Source of the DNA: Amycolatopsis coloradensis
GTDB lineage: Bacteria > Actinomycetota > Actinomycetes > Mycobacteriales > Pseudonocardiaceae
Direction of reading: 5' to 3'
Assembly: GCF_037997115.1 (NCBI RefSeq)
Contig: NZ_CP150484.1
Coordinates: 8,389,405 to 8,441,513 of the forward strand
DNA: 52,109 bases
This document shows, piece after piece, positions 43,719-51,108 of this stretch. Position 1 is the first letter of the stretch; every line of letters begins with the position of its first letter. The notes beneath the pieces are model-generated. The model saw only the letters and a list, made by a program, of their open reading frames with translations, was not told the DNA's origin and ran no database searches. A program made the position numbers and the translations under genes.

Positions 43719-43954
43719 TAGACTGGCCGCCGGATACGACGGATCTTCCGTCCCGGATCGGGGCGCCGCTGCGGCTGAAGGACAGCCGGTGTGGCCCCGG
43801 TCAGCACAAGAATGATGTGCGTGCACGCCATCCTGCGGCATTCCCACGAAGGGCCGCTCCAGCGCCAGTAGCGCGGAGCCCGAGCGAATTTTCGTGGTCG
43901 AGTGTCGATCGGTGACCAGGGCAGTGCGCGCTGGTCACGAGAGAGGCGAGCACC
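43719..43954 (+). promoter_or_regulatory. Long structured leader of the rhlE helicase gene
   Basis: The 334-base divergent gap holds a -10-like TAGACT (43719-43724) and then about 225 bases of leader. Hairpins: GCTCC-a-GCGC (43856-43865) with GCGC-GGAGC (43871-43879) around CAGTA; an outer CCACGAA (43844-43850) with TTCGTGG (43891-43897); and GTGACCAG (43912-43919) with CTGGTCAC (43931-43938) directly before the ribosome site. An AATTTT run follows the first hairpin, so an attenuator is possible. A codon-biased upstream ORF lies at 43812-43871. Confidence 0.6.
43812..43871 (+). CDS. Candidate leader peptide (upstream ORF) of rhlE
   Basis: A 19-residue frame, MMCVHAILRHSHEGPLQRQ, ends in TAG inside the loop of the main leader hairpin. 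Sixteen of the eighteen codons after the first ATG end in G or C, while second positions are much poorer in GC, which is the pattern of real coding sequence in this genome. The ribosome site is weak (AGCACAAG). Translation to the stop would open the hairpin 43856-43879, so it could control the helicase by attenuation. It may also be chance in a GC-rich leader. Confidence 0.4.
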   Translation: MMCVHAILRHSHEGPLQRQ

Positions 43955-45682
43955 CTGACCACGAACGAAACCACAACCGAAGAGCACACCACCACCGGCG
44001 TCCCGGAGGCCGTCGCGCTGGAGCACAGCGAGACAGGCCCGGCGACGTTGGACACGTCGCACCCGCTGCAGGCGGGCGCGCCGGTGGAGGCCGAATCCCC
44101 CACCTTCGCCTCCTTCGGCGTCAAGCCGGAGATCGTGAAGGCCCTCAGCGAGGCCGGGATCGAGCGCACCTTCGCCATCCAGGCCCTGACGCTGCCGCTG
44201 GCCATGGCGGGCGACGACCTCATCGGCCAGGCCCGTACGGGCATGGGCAAGACGCTGGGCTTCGGTGTCCCGCTGCTGCACCGCGTCGAGGTCCCCGGCG
44301 ACGGCACCCCGCAGGTGCTGGTCGTCGTGCCGACCCGTGAGCTGTGCATCCAGGTCGCGAACGACCTCAAGGGCGCGGGCAAGCACCTCGGCATCCGCAC
44401 GCTGGCCATCTACGGCGGCCGCCCGTACGAGCCGCAGATCGAGGCCCTCCGCAAGGGCGTCGACGTCGTCATCGGCACGCCCGGCCGCCTGCTGGACCTG
44501 GCCGAGCAGCAGCACCTGGTGCTCGGCAAGATCCGCGGCCTGGTGCTGGACGAGGCCGACGAAATGCTCGACCTGGGCTTCCTGCCCGACATCGAGCGCA
44601 TCCTGCGGATGGTCCCGGAAAAGCGCCAGACGATGCTGTTCTCGGCGACCATGCCGGGCCCGATCATCACGCTGGCCCGCACGTTCCTCACGCAGCCGAC
44701 GCATATCCGCGCCGAGGAGAACGACGCAGGCGCCATCCACGAGCGCACCACCCAGTTCGTCTACCGGGCGCACTCGATGGACAAGCCCGAGCTGATCGCC
44801 CGCGCGCTGCAGGCCGGAGGCCGTGGCCTGACGATGATCTTCACCCGCACCAAGCGCACCGCGCAGAAGGTCGCCGACGAGCTCGTCGAGCGCGGCTTCG
44901 CGGCCGCCGCCGTGCACGGTGACCTCGGCCAGGGCGCCCGCGAGCAGGCGCTGCGCGCGTTCCGCTCCGGCAAGGTCGACGTGCTGGTCGCCACCGATGT
45001 CGCCGCCCGCGGTATCGACATCGACGATGTCACGCACGTGATCAACTATCAGACGCCGGAGGACGAGAAGACCTACGTCCACCGCATCGGCCGCACCGGC
45101 CGCGCCGGGCGCACCGGTGTCGCGATCACCCTCGTCGACTGGGACGAGGAGCCGCGCTGGAAGCTGATCTCCGACACCCTGGGCCTCGACATGCCCGAGC
45201 CGGTCGAGACGTACTCGTCGTCGAAGCACCTGTTCAGCGACCTCGGCATCCCGGAGGGCACCACCGGGCGCCTGCCGCTGTCGAAGCGCACCCGCGCAGG
45301 CCTTTCGGCCGAGGTCGAAGAGGACCTGGGCGGCAAGCGCCGCGGCCGTGGCCAGGGTCCGGCGAAGGACGAAGAAGCGCCTCGCAAGCGCAATCGCACG
45401 CCGCGCAAGCGGACCCGTGGCGGGGCGAACGCGGCCGCCAAGATCGAGGCCGCCGACGCCGCCGCGAGTGCTTCCGCGGACAGCGCCGAAGCCCAGAGCG
45501 AAGCCGCTTCCGAGGGCCGCACGCGAACCCGTCGCCGTAGCCGCGGTGCCGCGAAGCCGAGCCCGGAGGTCAGCGGTCCGGCGGTCGAGAAGGAGGCAGG
45601 CGACAGCGCCGAGCGTCCGGCTCGCCGACGCCGCCGTCGCCGTCCCTCGGCGACTTCTGATACACCTGCGTCGGCAGACTGA
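43955..45682 (+). CDS. rhlE: DEAD-box RNA helicase RhlE-like
   Basis: About 575 residues. Q motif FAIQ (about 73-76), motif I ARTGMGKT (about 93-100), PTREL, GTPGR, DEAD box VLDEADEML, FSAT and the C-terminal HRIGRTGR are all present. An Arg/Lys-rich, low-complexity tail from about residue 430 should bind RNA. No ATG or GTG exists between the in-frame stop at 43913 and the first conserved motifs. Codon bias continues upstream of TTG 44048, so I place the start at CTG 43955, eight bases after GAGAGG. It unwinds RNA in ribosome assembly or cold adaptation and matches Rv3211 in position (from memory). Confidence 0.92.
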   Translation: MTTNETTTEEHTTTGVPEAVALEHSETGPATLDTSHPLQAGAPVEAESPTFASFGVKPEIVKALSEAGIERTFAIQALTLPLAMAGDDLIGQARTGMGKTLGFGVPLLHRVEVPGDGTPQVLVVVPTRELCIQVANDLKGAGKHLGIRTLAIYGGRPYEPQIEALRKGVDVVIGTPGRLLDLAEQQHLVLGKIRGLVLDEADEMLDLGFLPDIERILRMVPEKRQTMLFSATMPGPIITLARTFLTQPTHIRAEENDAGAIHERTTQFVYRAHSMDKPELIARALQAGGRGLTMIFTRTKRTAQKVADELVERGFAAAAVHGDLGQGAREQALRAFRSGKVDVLVATDVAARGIDIDDVTHVINYQTPEDEKTYVHRIGRTGRAGRTGVAITLVDWDEEPRWKLISDTLGLDMPEPVETYSSSKHLFSDLGIPEGTTGRLPLSKRTRAGLSAEVEEDLGGKRRGRGQGPAKDEEAPRKRNRTPRKRTRGGANAAAKIEAADAAASASADSAEAQSEAASEGRTRTRRRSRGAAKPSPEVSGPAVEKEAGDSAERPARRRRRRRPSATSDTPASAD

Positions 45683-45684
45683 GA

Positions 45685-45712
45685 GCTTCAGCCCGGCTGG
45701 CGGAGCTGAAGC
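45685..45712 (+). terminator. Hairpin terminator of rhlE
   Basis: GCTTCAGC (45685-45692) pairs perfectly with GCTGAAGC (45705-45712) three bases after the rhlE stop codon. There is no long T tract, as usual in actinobacteria. Confidence 0.75.
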
Positions 45713-45736
45713 CTTACTGTGGCACCAGCCACAAGT

Positions 45737-45853
45737 GTGAACCCGCCCCGGCCGAACGGCCCCGCGATCTCGGCGGCAGGGCGCCTGGCTCGGACACCGC
45801 GAGGTGTGCGACCGGTCGGCGCCCTGGCGACGAGATCGCGGTCGCGGGTTCAC
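45737..45853. other. 117-base nested hairpin element
   Basis: Outer arms GTGAACCCGC (45737-45746) and GCGGGTTCAC (45844-45853) are perfect. A side hairpin GGCC-GAAC-GGCC follows. A 23-base stem (45763-45785 with 45818-45840) pairs at 21 positions, and the tip carries ACACC-GCGA-GGTGT with a GNRA loop. The element lies after the rhlE terminator hairpin and 40 bases before the next GTG. It could be a structured RNA, a leader of the next gene, or a non-autonomous palindromic insertion. Confidence 0.6.
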
Positions 45854-45892
45854 GGTAAGAACGCAGACCGCGACGTGGGGAGCTAGGGGCAC

Positions 45893-47287
45893 GTGAGCGA
45901 ACGCTGGGACGCCGCGCCGGACGACGAACCGGTGCGGCCCGTGTCCGCCGATCCCGGCAAGCCGGACGGCGGTGAGCCGGAGACGGCCGAAAACGCGATC
46001 GGCACGGAAGACGTGCTGGACGCCGATCCCGCCCACCCGGTGGCCGACGAGCCGCCGCTGGGCGGGAAACGCGCCCGGCGCTCGCCGTGGAACCGCACGC
46101 GGGATCGCGTGATCGCCGCGGCGATCGTGGTGGTCGTCGCGATCACCGGCGTGGTCGTCGGCGTGACCAGCGACAACGCGGCGACGGTCGCGCAGGTCGC
46201 CGCCACCCTGCCGCCGGGGCTCCCGCCCGCGCCGGCGCAGGTTCCCGGCTCCCTCAGCGAACTGTGGCAGGCACCGAGTTCCTCGACACCCGTCCCGATC
46301 GGCGAAGCCAACAGCGTCGTCACAGCGGACAAGGGCGAGGTACTCGGCCGGGATCCGTATACCGGCGATGTCCGGTGGCGGTACTCGCGCGACCTCGAAC
46401 TGTGCACCGTCGCGCTCGCCGGGATCAAGGTGGACGCGGTGTACCGCAAGGACACCGGCTGCAGCGAGGTCACCCAGCTCGACGCGGGCACCGGGCGCCG
46501 CACGGCGCAGCGCAACGGCGACGCCGAACTCGGGACCAGGCTGGTCGTCGACGGATCGCACGTCACCACGACCGGCAAGAAACTGCTGAACACCTGGCGC
46601 GACGACCTGGTCAAGAGCATGGAGTACGGCCAGGTCCCCGCCATCGTGAACCCGAACAAGCAGCCGAGGACCGGCTGCACCTACGGCACGGTGGCCGCCG
46701 CGGCGGGCAAGATCGGTGTGATCGAGCGCTGCCCCGGCGACCCGGCCGACCGCTTCACCGTCTACCGCGCGACCAACGACGAAGCCGACGACCCGAAGGT
46801 CGACTACAGCACCGTGCTCGCGGGCAGGAACGCGAAGGTCGTCGCGATGTCCGGCGATCTCGCGCTGATCGTGCTGCCCGAGCAGAAACTGCTCGTCATC
46901 TACGGTGGCGACGGCCTGCAGAAATCGGCGTACCCACTCGACGTGCCCGACGCGGACATCGCGCAGGATCCGGTGGGCGGCGTCATGACGACCTCGTGGA
47001 CCGCGGAAGGCGTCTACTGGTTCACCGGCTCGAAGACCATGGCTTTCTCACGGGACGACCTCACGCCGCGCTGGACGCTGAACAACTCCACCGGTCCCGG
47101 GGTGACCTTCGGGGAGCAGCTGGTCGTGCCGATCCAGGGCGGGCTCGCCGTGCTCGACGAGACGACCGGCGCCACGATCCGCACCGTCGGCGTCGACAGG
47201 CGCGGCTACACCGGCCCGGTGCTGCTTTCCTCGGTCGGGCCGGTGCTGCTGGAGCAACGCGGCCACACCCTCGTCGCCCTCAAGTGA
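45893..47287 (+). CDS. Single-pass membrane protein with beta-propeller-like domain (Rv3212-type)
   Basis: A 464-residue protein. An acidic, disordered cytosolic N-terminus of about 65 residues is followed by one transmembrane helix (VIAAAIVVVVAITGVVVGV, about 76-94). A large extracytoplasmic domain has PQQ/WD-like blades, for example GRDPYTGDVRWRYSRD and FGEQLVVPIQGGLAVLDETTG. Paired cysteines (ELCTVAL, DTGCSEV, RTGCTYG, ERCPGD) suggest disulfides. GTG 45893 follows AGGGGC. It corresponds to Rv3212 by position (from memory), reported to affect cell division in mycobacteria; that role here is inference. Confidence 0.85.
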   Translation: MSERWDAAPDDEPVRPVSADPGKPDGGEPETAENAIGTEDVLDADPAHPVADEPPLGGKRARRSPWNRTRDRVIAAAIVVVVAITGVVVGVTSDNAATVAQVAATLPPGLPPAPAQVPGSLSELWQAPSSSTPVPIGEANSVVTADKGEVLGRDPYTGDVRWRYSRDLELCTVALAGIKVDAVYRKDTGCSEVTQLDAGTGRRTAQRNGDAELGTRLVVDGSHVTTTGKKLLNTWRDDLVKSMEYGQVPAIVNPNKQPRTGCTYGTVAAAAGKIGVIERCPGDPADRFTVYRATNDEADDPKVDYSTVLAGRNAKVVAMSGDLALIVLPEQKLLVIYGGDGLQKSAYPLDVPDADIAQDPVGGVMTTSWTAEGVYWFTGSKTMAFSRDDLTPRWTLNNSTGPGVTFGEQLVVPIQGGLAVLDETTGATIRTVGVDRRGYTGPVLLSSVGPVLLEQRGHTLVALK

Positions 47288-47298
47288 CCGGCAGGCGG

Positions 47299-47317
47299 TA
47301 GCAAAGGTCCCTTGCTC
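47299..47317 (-). repeat. Single family B half-site
   Basis: TAGCAAAGGTCCCTTGCTC, the reverse complement of the family B arm, lies alone in the 40-base convergent gap, flanked by GGCGG and CCCGCC that could extend a short stem. Confidence 0.75.
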
Positions 47318-47327
47318 CCGCCGGCCG

Positions 47328-48011
47328 TCATCGCGTCGTCGAAGTCCTGGAAGTACGCAGCCTGCTGACTTCCTTCCAACACCACTTGCCGCCTTCGCTG
47401 GCGAGCGTGCCGGTGGCGGTGCCCGGCCGCCCCGCGACGCTCAGCGTGACGGCGACCGTGTACTTGGTCTCGGAGACCTTCGTGACCGCGCCGAGCGAAG
47501 CGTCCGACGCTTCGCTGACCCGATCGATGATCTGGTCGATGTCCTTTTCGGCGTTCCCGCACTTGAGCGCCGTCAACGCCGCCCTGTCGTGGGCGTTGAT
47601 GCCGTCGATGATCGCCTGCGCGGTCCCTTCCGGGCCTGCCGCCTTTTCGGCCTTGTCGTCGCTGAGGAAGAACCCGGGAGCGACGAATCCGGTGATACCC
47701 AGCGTGACCACCACCACGGCAGCGGCGGCGATGCCCACGATCAGGCCGGTCTTGTTGTTCTTCGGGGGCGCGGGCGGCCCGCCGAAGCCCTGGGGGTACT
47801 GCTGGTTCTGGCCGTACTGCTGCTGGCCGTAACCAGGGTACTGCTGCTGCGGGTAGGCGCCGCTCTGATCGTAACCGCCCTGCGGGTACTGCTGCTGTCC
47901 TGGGTATTGCTGTTGCCCTGGGTACTGCTGCCCGCCTTGGTCCGGCTGCCCCGGGTACTGCTGCCCGCCTTGGCCGTGGTCGGGCTGTCCTGGCTGGGGT
48001 GGGTAGGTCAT
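47328..48011 (-). CDS. Membrane protein with Tyr/Pro/Gln/Gly-rich tail and DUF4878-like domain
   Basis: A 227-residue protein. Residues 1 to about 83 are low-complexity repeats of YPGQQQ- and QYPGQ-like units. One transmembrane helix follows (about 89-110, GLIVGIAAAAVVVVTLGITGF). An extracytoplasmic domain of about 110 residues resembles the NTF2-like/DUF4878 fold, with AQAIIDGINAHDRAALTALKCGNAEKD and a second cysteine in GGKWCWKEV. The Q/Y/P/G tail is typical of actinobacterial envelope proteins and could promote clustering. ATG 48011 follows AAGGG at eight bases. Function unknown. Confidence 0.8.
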   Translation of the reverse strand: MTYPPQPGQPDHGQGGQQYPGQPDQGGQQYPGQQQYPGQQQYPQGGYDQSGAYPQQQYPGYGQQQYGQNQQYPQGFGGPPAPPKNNKTGLIVGIAAAAVVVVTLGITGFVAPGFFLSDDKAEKAAGPEGTAQAIIDGINAHDRAALTALKCGNAEKDIDQIIDRVSEASDASLGAVTKVSETKYTVAVTLSVAGRPGTATGTLASEGGKWCWKEVSRLRTSRTSTTR

Positions 48012-48126
48012 CAACAGTGCCCTTCGTCCTCGCTGCGGGGCAGCGTGTTCATCTACGACATGCCCAGTGAGCCACAGTTTCGCAGGGACGGGACGCCTTT
48101 TCGGGCAATGGCACTTTCCTGCCGTG

Positions 48127-48465
48127 TCAGCTCCACCAGAACAGGCTGAGCGCGGCCGTCACGCTCACCACGACCACAAGACCGGCGCAGCCCGCGGCGC
48201 GGCCATTACGCGAGTCCGCGACCCGTTGTGCCAGCAAGGAGACGACCGCCGCGACCGGGTGGCCGATCAGCATCAGGAGCCCCGGCCCCGGCGCGCCGGT
48301 GAACAGGCAGAGCGAGGCGATCGCGACGACGCACACCGCCAGCACGGCCATCCCGGCCGCGAGCGCTCCGGTCAGCCCGCGCCAGAATCGGCCGCTTCCG
48401 GGCGTCGTGGGCTCGTCCGCGGGCGGCGGGGTGGTCGCGAGCTCTTCGGTGTCCGGGGACGACAC
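48127..48465 (-). CDS. Small two- or three-helix membrane protein
   Basis: A 112-residue protein I do not recognise. A Thr/Pro/Glu-rich N-terminus of about 28 residues precedes hydrophobic segments about 32-54, 61-80 and 92-110. GTG 48465 is behind GAGGAC. It starts 34 bases after the stop of the RecB-family gene on the same strand and may be cotranscribed with it. Confidence 0.65.
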   Translation of the reverse strand: MSSPDTEELATTPPPADEPTTPGSGRFWRGLTGALAAGMAVLAVCVVAIASLCLFTGAPGPGLLMLIGHPVAAVVSLLAQRVADSRNGRAAGCAGLVVVVSVTAALSLFWWS

Positions 48466-48499
48466 GTCCTCGCCTGTCCAATCGTCGGGTTTCGAGAAT

Positions 48500-49360
48500 C
48501 TAGGGCGCCAGCAACTCCCACGGCTGAGCCGCGGGCCCGGCCTCCTGGCCTGCCGCGCAACTGGGCCGGAAGTCGCACCATGAGCAACGACGGCCAGGGC
48601 GCGCCGGGAACAACACGTCCTCGTCGCCGCCGGCGTCCAGGGTATCCGCTGCCAGCCGCAGGTCCCCGGCGGTCTCGTCGGCGCGTTGGAGATGCCGTTT
48701 CAGGCTCTTTTCGGTGTGCTCGGCGGCCGCGATGGTCCCGGTGGGCACGTGGTGCAGCTCGACCTGGTAGCACGGCGTCCGCAGCGTCCTGGCGGCCGCG
48801 ACCGCGTACAGCGCCAAGGCCTGCGACGAACGCGCCTCGTACTCGTCCGGCTCGCGGCGGCCGGTCTTGTAATCGATGATCACCAATTCGCGGCCGCGCT
48901 GGTCGATCCGGTCGGCGCGGCCCTCGATGATGAGGCTGGGCCCGCTGCCCGGCTCCAGCGTGACCGGCGCCGAAACCCAGCGCTCCAGCCCGACGGGATC
49001 GACGCTGACGTCGTTGTGCTCGACGTACTCCGCGACCCAGGCCTTGGCCCTGGCGCGGTACCGGGCGGCCTGGTCGGCGTCTTCGAACCCGGCGTCCTTC
49101 CAGTGTTCGGCGACGAGCGCCATCGCCCGCTGCGGCACGCGCTTGATCACCGGCAGGTCGAACAACGCCCGCAAAGCGTTGTGCACCACCGCACCCAGCG
49201 TGCTGTGCGCCCACGCGCCGGTGCGTGCCGGGGACGGACGGTCGAGATACGCCATGCGGTAGCGGCGCGGGCAATCTTCGAACGTCGCGAGGCGCGCGGG
49301 CGAGACCTTCGTCAGCTTGCGCGGCGCCTCGACGCCGAAGTCGAAACCAATCTGCTCCAT
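48500..49360 (-). CDS. RecB-family PD-(D/E)XK exonuclease with probable Fe-S cluster
   Basis: A 286-residue stand-alone nuclease. The N-terminal FEDCPRRYRMAYLD helix is followed by GAVVHNALRALF. The core is IIEGRADRID and LVIIDYKTGRREP (the D...DxK metal site), then QALALYAVAA. Cys30 with RCSWCDFRPSC near the C-terminus gives the four-cysteine iron-sulfur arrangement of AddB/Cas4-like nucleases. ATG 49360 has GGGGTGA upstream. There is no helicase domain and no CRISPR array nearby, so a housekeeping repair role is most likely. Confidence 0.9.
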   Translation of the reverse strand: MEQIGFDFGVEAPRKLTKVSPARLATFEDCPRRYRMAYLDRPSPARTGAWAHSTLGAVVHNALRALFDLPVIKRVPQRAMALVAEHWKDAGFEDADQAARYRARAKAWVAEYVEHNDVSVDPVGLERWVSAPVTLEPGSGPSLIIEGRADRIDQRGRELVIIDYKTGRREPDEYEARSSQALALYAVAAARTLRTPCYQVELHHVPTGTIAAAEHTEKSLKRHLQRADETAGDLRLAADTLDAGGDEDVLFPARPGRRCSWCDFRPSCAAGQEAGPAAQPWELLAP

Positions 49361-49424
49361 CGGATCACCCCGCGCGCAACGCTACGCACCCCCACCGACA
49401 CTTTTCGAGGGGATCCCCAGGAAG

Positions 49425-49552
49425 GGAGCAAGGGACCTTTGCTATCACCGGCGGCCGGGCGGTCCGGCGGTCCGTGAAGGCCCCCTTCACTACCTTCAGA
49501 GTAGGCAAGGAGGCCTTCACGACTCCGAGCGCGGGAGCAAGGGACCTTTGCT
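49425..49552. repeat. Two family B half-sites flanking a family C hairpin
   Basis: Same-orientation GAGCAAGGGACCTTTGCTA copies at 49425-49443 and 49534-49552 bracket a family C hairpin (arms 49472-49486 and 49506-49520, 14 of 15 paired). The block is intergenic between marC-like and RecB-family genes on the same strand. The order resembles that at 30285-30490. Confidence 0.8.
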
Positions 49553-49567
49553 ACCGCCCGCGGAACG

Positions 49568-50197
49568 TCACGTGCCCGAGATGAAGCCCTTCACCGAGTT
49601 CGCCACCAGCTCGACCGCGATCGCCGCCAGCAGCAGACCGGCGATCTTCGCCAGCAGCGTGATCCCGCTTTCCTTGATCAGCCGGATGACCACGCCCGAG
49701 TACCGCATGCACAGGTACAGCACGAAGTGCACCGTCACGATCGAAAGCGCGAGAGCCACGTACGCGCCGACGTGCCCATCGGCCTGCCGGACGAAGACGA
49801 TGGTCGCGGCGATCGCGCCCGGGCCGGCGAGCAGCGGTGTCCCGAGCGGCACGAGGGCGACGTTGACGTCGTCGCCCGCCGCCTCGGCCTCGCCGCCGGT
49901 CTTGCCGGTCAGCAGCTGCAGTGCGATGAGCAGCAGCAACAGCCCGCCAGCGCCCTGCAGCGCCGGGATCCCGATGCCGAGGTACGACAGGATCGCTTGT
50001 CCCGCGACGGCGAACAGCGAGATCACCAGCAAGGAGACCAGCACCGCCTGCCGCGCGGCCTTGGCGCGGAACGCCACCGATTTGCGGCCGGTCAGGCTCA
50101 GGAACACCGGCACCGTGCCGGGCGGGTCCATGATGACGATCAGCGTGATCGTCGCGCTCATGAACAGGCGCGTGTCGAAGAAGTCCGTGATCGTCAC
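49568..50197 (-). CDS. MarC family integral membrane protein
   Basis: A 209-residue protein with six hydrophobic helices and the MarC landmarks: MDPPGTVPVFLSLT near 25-38, GGLLLLLIALQLLTG near 85 and VPLGTPLLAGPGAIAATI near 116-133. MarC proteins were once linked to multiple antibiotic resistance, but no transport activity is established. The GTG at 50197 overlaps the stop of the PHP gene by four bases, so translation is coupled. Confidence 0.92.
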   Translation of the reverse strand: MTITDFFDTRLFMSATITLIVIMDPPGTVPVFLSLTGRKSVAFRAKAARQAVLVSLLVISLFAVAGQAILSYLGIGIPALQGAGGLLLLLIALQLLTGKTGGEAEAAGDDVNVALVPLGTPLLAGPGAIAATIVFVRQADGHVGAYVALALSIVTVHFVLYLCMRYSGVVIRLIKESGITLLAKIAGLLLAAIAVELVANSVKGFISGT

Positions 50198-51057
50198 CGC
50201 GTCACGACCTGGTAGCCGGTCGACCGCGCGACGAGTTCTTCGAGCGCGAGCGGGTCGGTGGTCTCGTCGCCGAGATCGATGGTCTTGTTCGTGCCGTGGT
50301 AGTCGCTCGAACCGGTGCGCACGAGCCCCAGCTCCCCCGCCAGCCCGTGCAGCTGGACGCGGGTCTCCTCGTCGTGGTTCGGGTGATCGACCTCGACACC
50401 GGTGAGCCCGTGCCCGGCCAGCCCGGCGAGCACGTCGACGGTGATGGTCGCGCCGCGCGTGTAGGCGAAGGGGTGCGCGATGACGGTGACGCCGCCCGCC
50501 TCCGCGATCATGTCGATCGCGTCCTCCACGAGCGTGTCCTGCCGCGCCACGAAGTACCCGCTGCCGTTGCCGAGATAGCTCCCGAAGGCCTCGTTCACCG
50601 ACGAGACGACGCCTGCCCGCACCAGGGCCTGCGCGAGATGCGGCCGCCCGGCCGAACCGTCCTCCGGCAGCAGCGACATGACCTCGTCGGGATCGACGGG
50701 GAGACCGTCGGCGGCCATCCGCTCCGCCATCACGCGCAGCCGCCACCGCCGCTCCGACCGGAGCCGGGTCTGTTCGGCGACGATCGACGGCGACGCCGGG
50801 TCGAAGAGGTACGCGAGCAGGTGGACGCTGATGTGCCGCCCGGTCACCGGATCGACGGAGATCGTGGACAGCTCGGCACCGGGGACCAGGGTGAGTCCCG
50901 GCGGAAGTGCCTCGGCGGCCGGGGCCCAGCCGGCCGTGGTGTCGTGATCGGTGATCGCGACTACGTCGAGGCCCGCCTTCGCGGCGGCGGCGACCAGCCC
51001 GGCAGGGCTGTCGGTGCCGTCGGAGGCGGTGGAGTGGGCGTGCAGGTCGATGCGCAT
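50194..51057 (-). CDS. PHP-domain phosphoesterase (TrpH/YciV-like)
   Basis: A 287-residue metal-dependent phosphoesterase. Metal ligands are DLHAHSTASDG (HxH, about 4-14), AITDHDTT near 34-41, PGAELST, AHPFAY near 195 and SSDYHG near 258. The closest characterised relatives remove phosphate from 3',5'-bisphosphonucleotides or degrade RNA 5' ends (RNase AM in E. coli). ATG 51057 starts the gene. It is coupled to the downstream marC-like gene. Confidence 0.92.
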   Translation of the reverse strand: MRIDLHAHSTASDGTDSPAGLVAAAAKAGLDVVAITDHDTTAGWAPAAEALPPGLTLVPGAELSTISVDPVTGRHISVHLLAYLFDPASPSIVAEQTRLRSERRWRLRVMAERMAADGLPVDPDEVMSLLPEDGSAGRPHLAQALVRAGVVSSVNEAFGSYLGNGSGYFVARQDTLVEDAIDMIAEAGGVTVIAHPFAYTRGATITVDVLAGLAGHGLTGVEVDHPNHDEETRVQLHGLAGELGLVRTGSSDYHGTNKTIDLGDETTDPLALEELVARSTGYQVVTR

Positions 51058-51108
51058 CGCCGCTCAGTATCGACGATGCTCCAGGTCACAGCGACTCCGG
51101 GACCTGCG

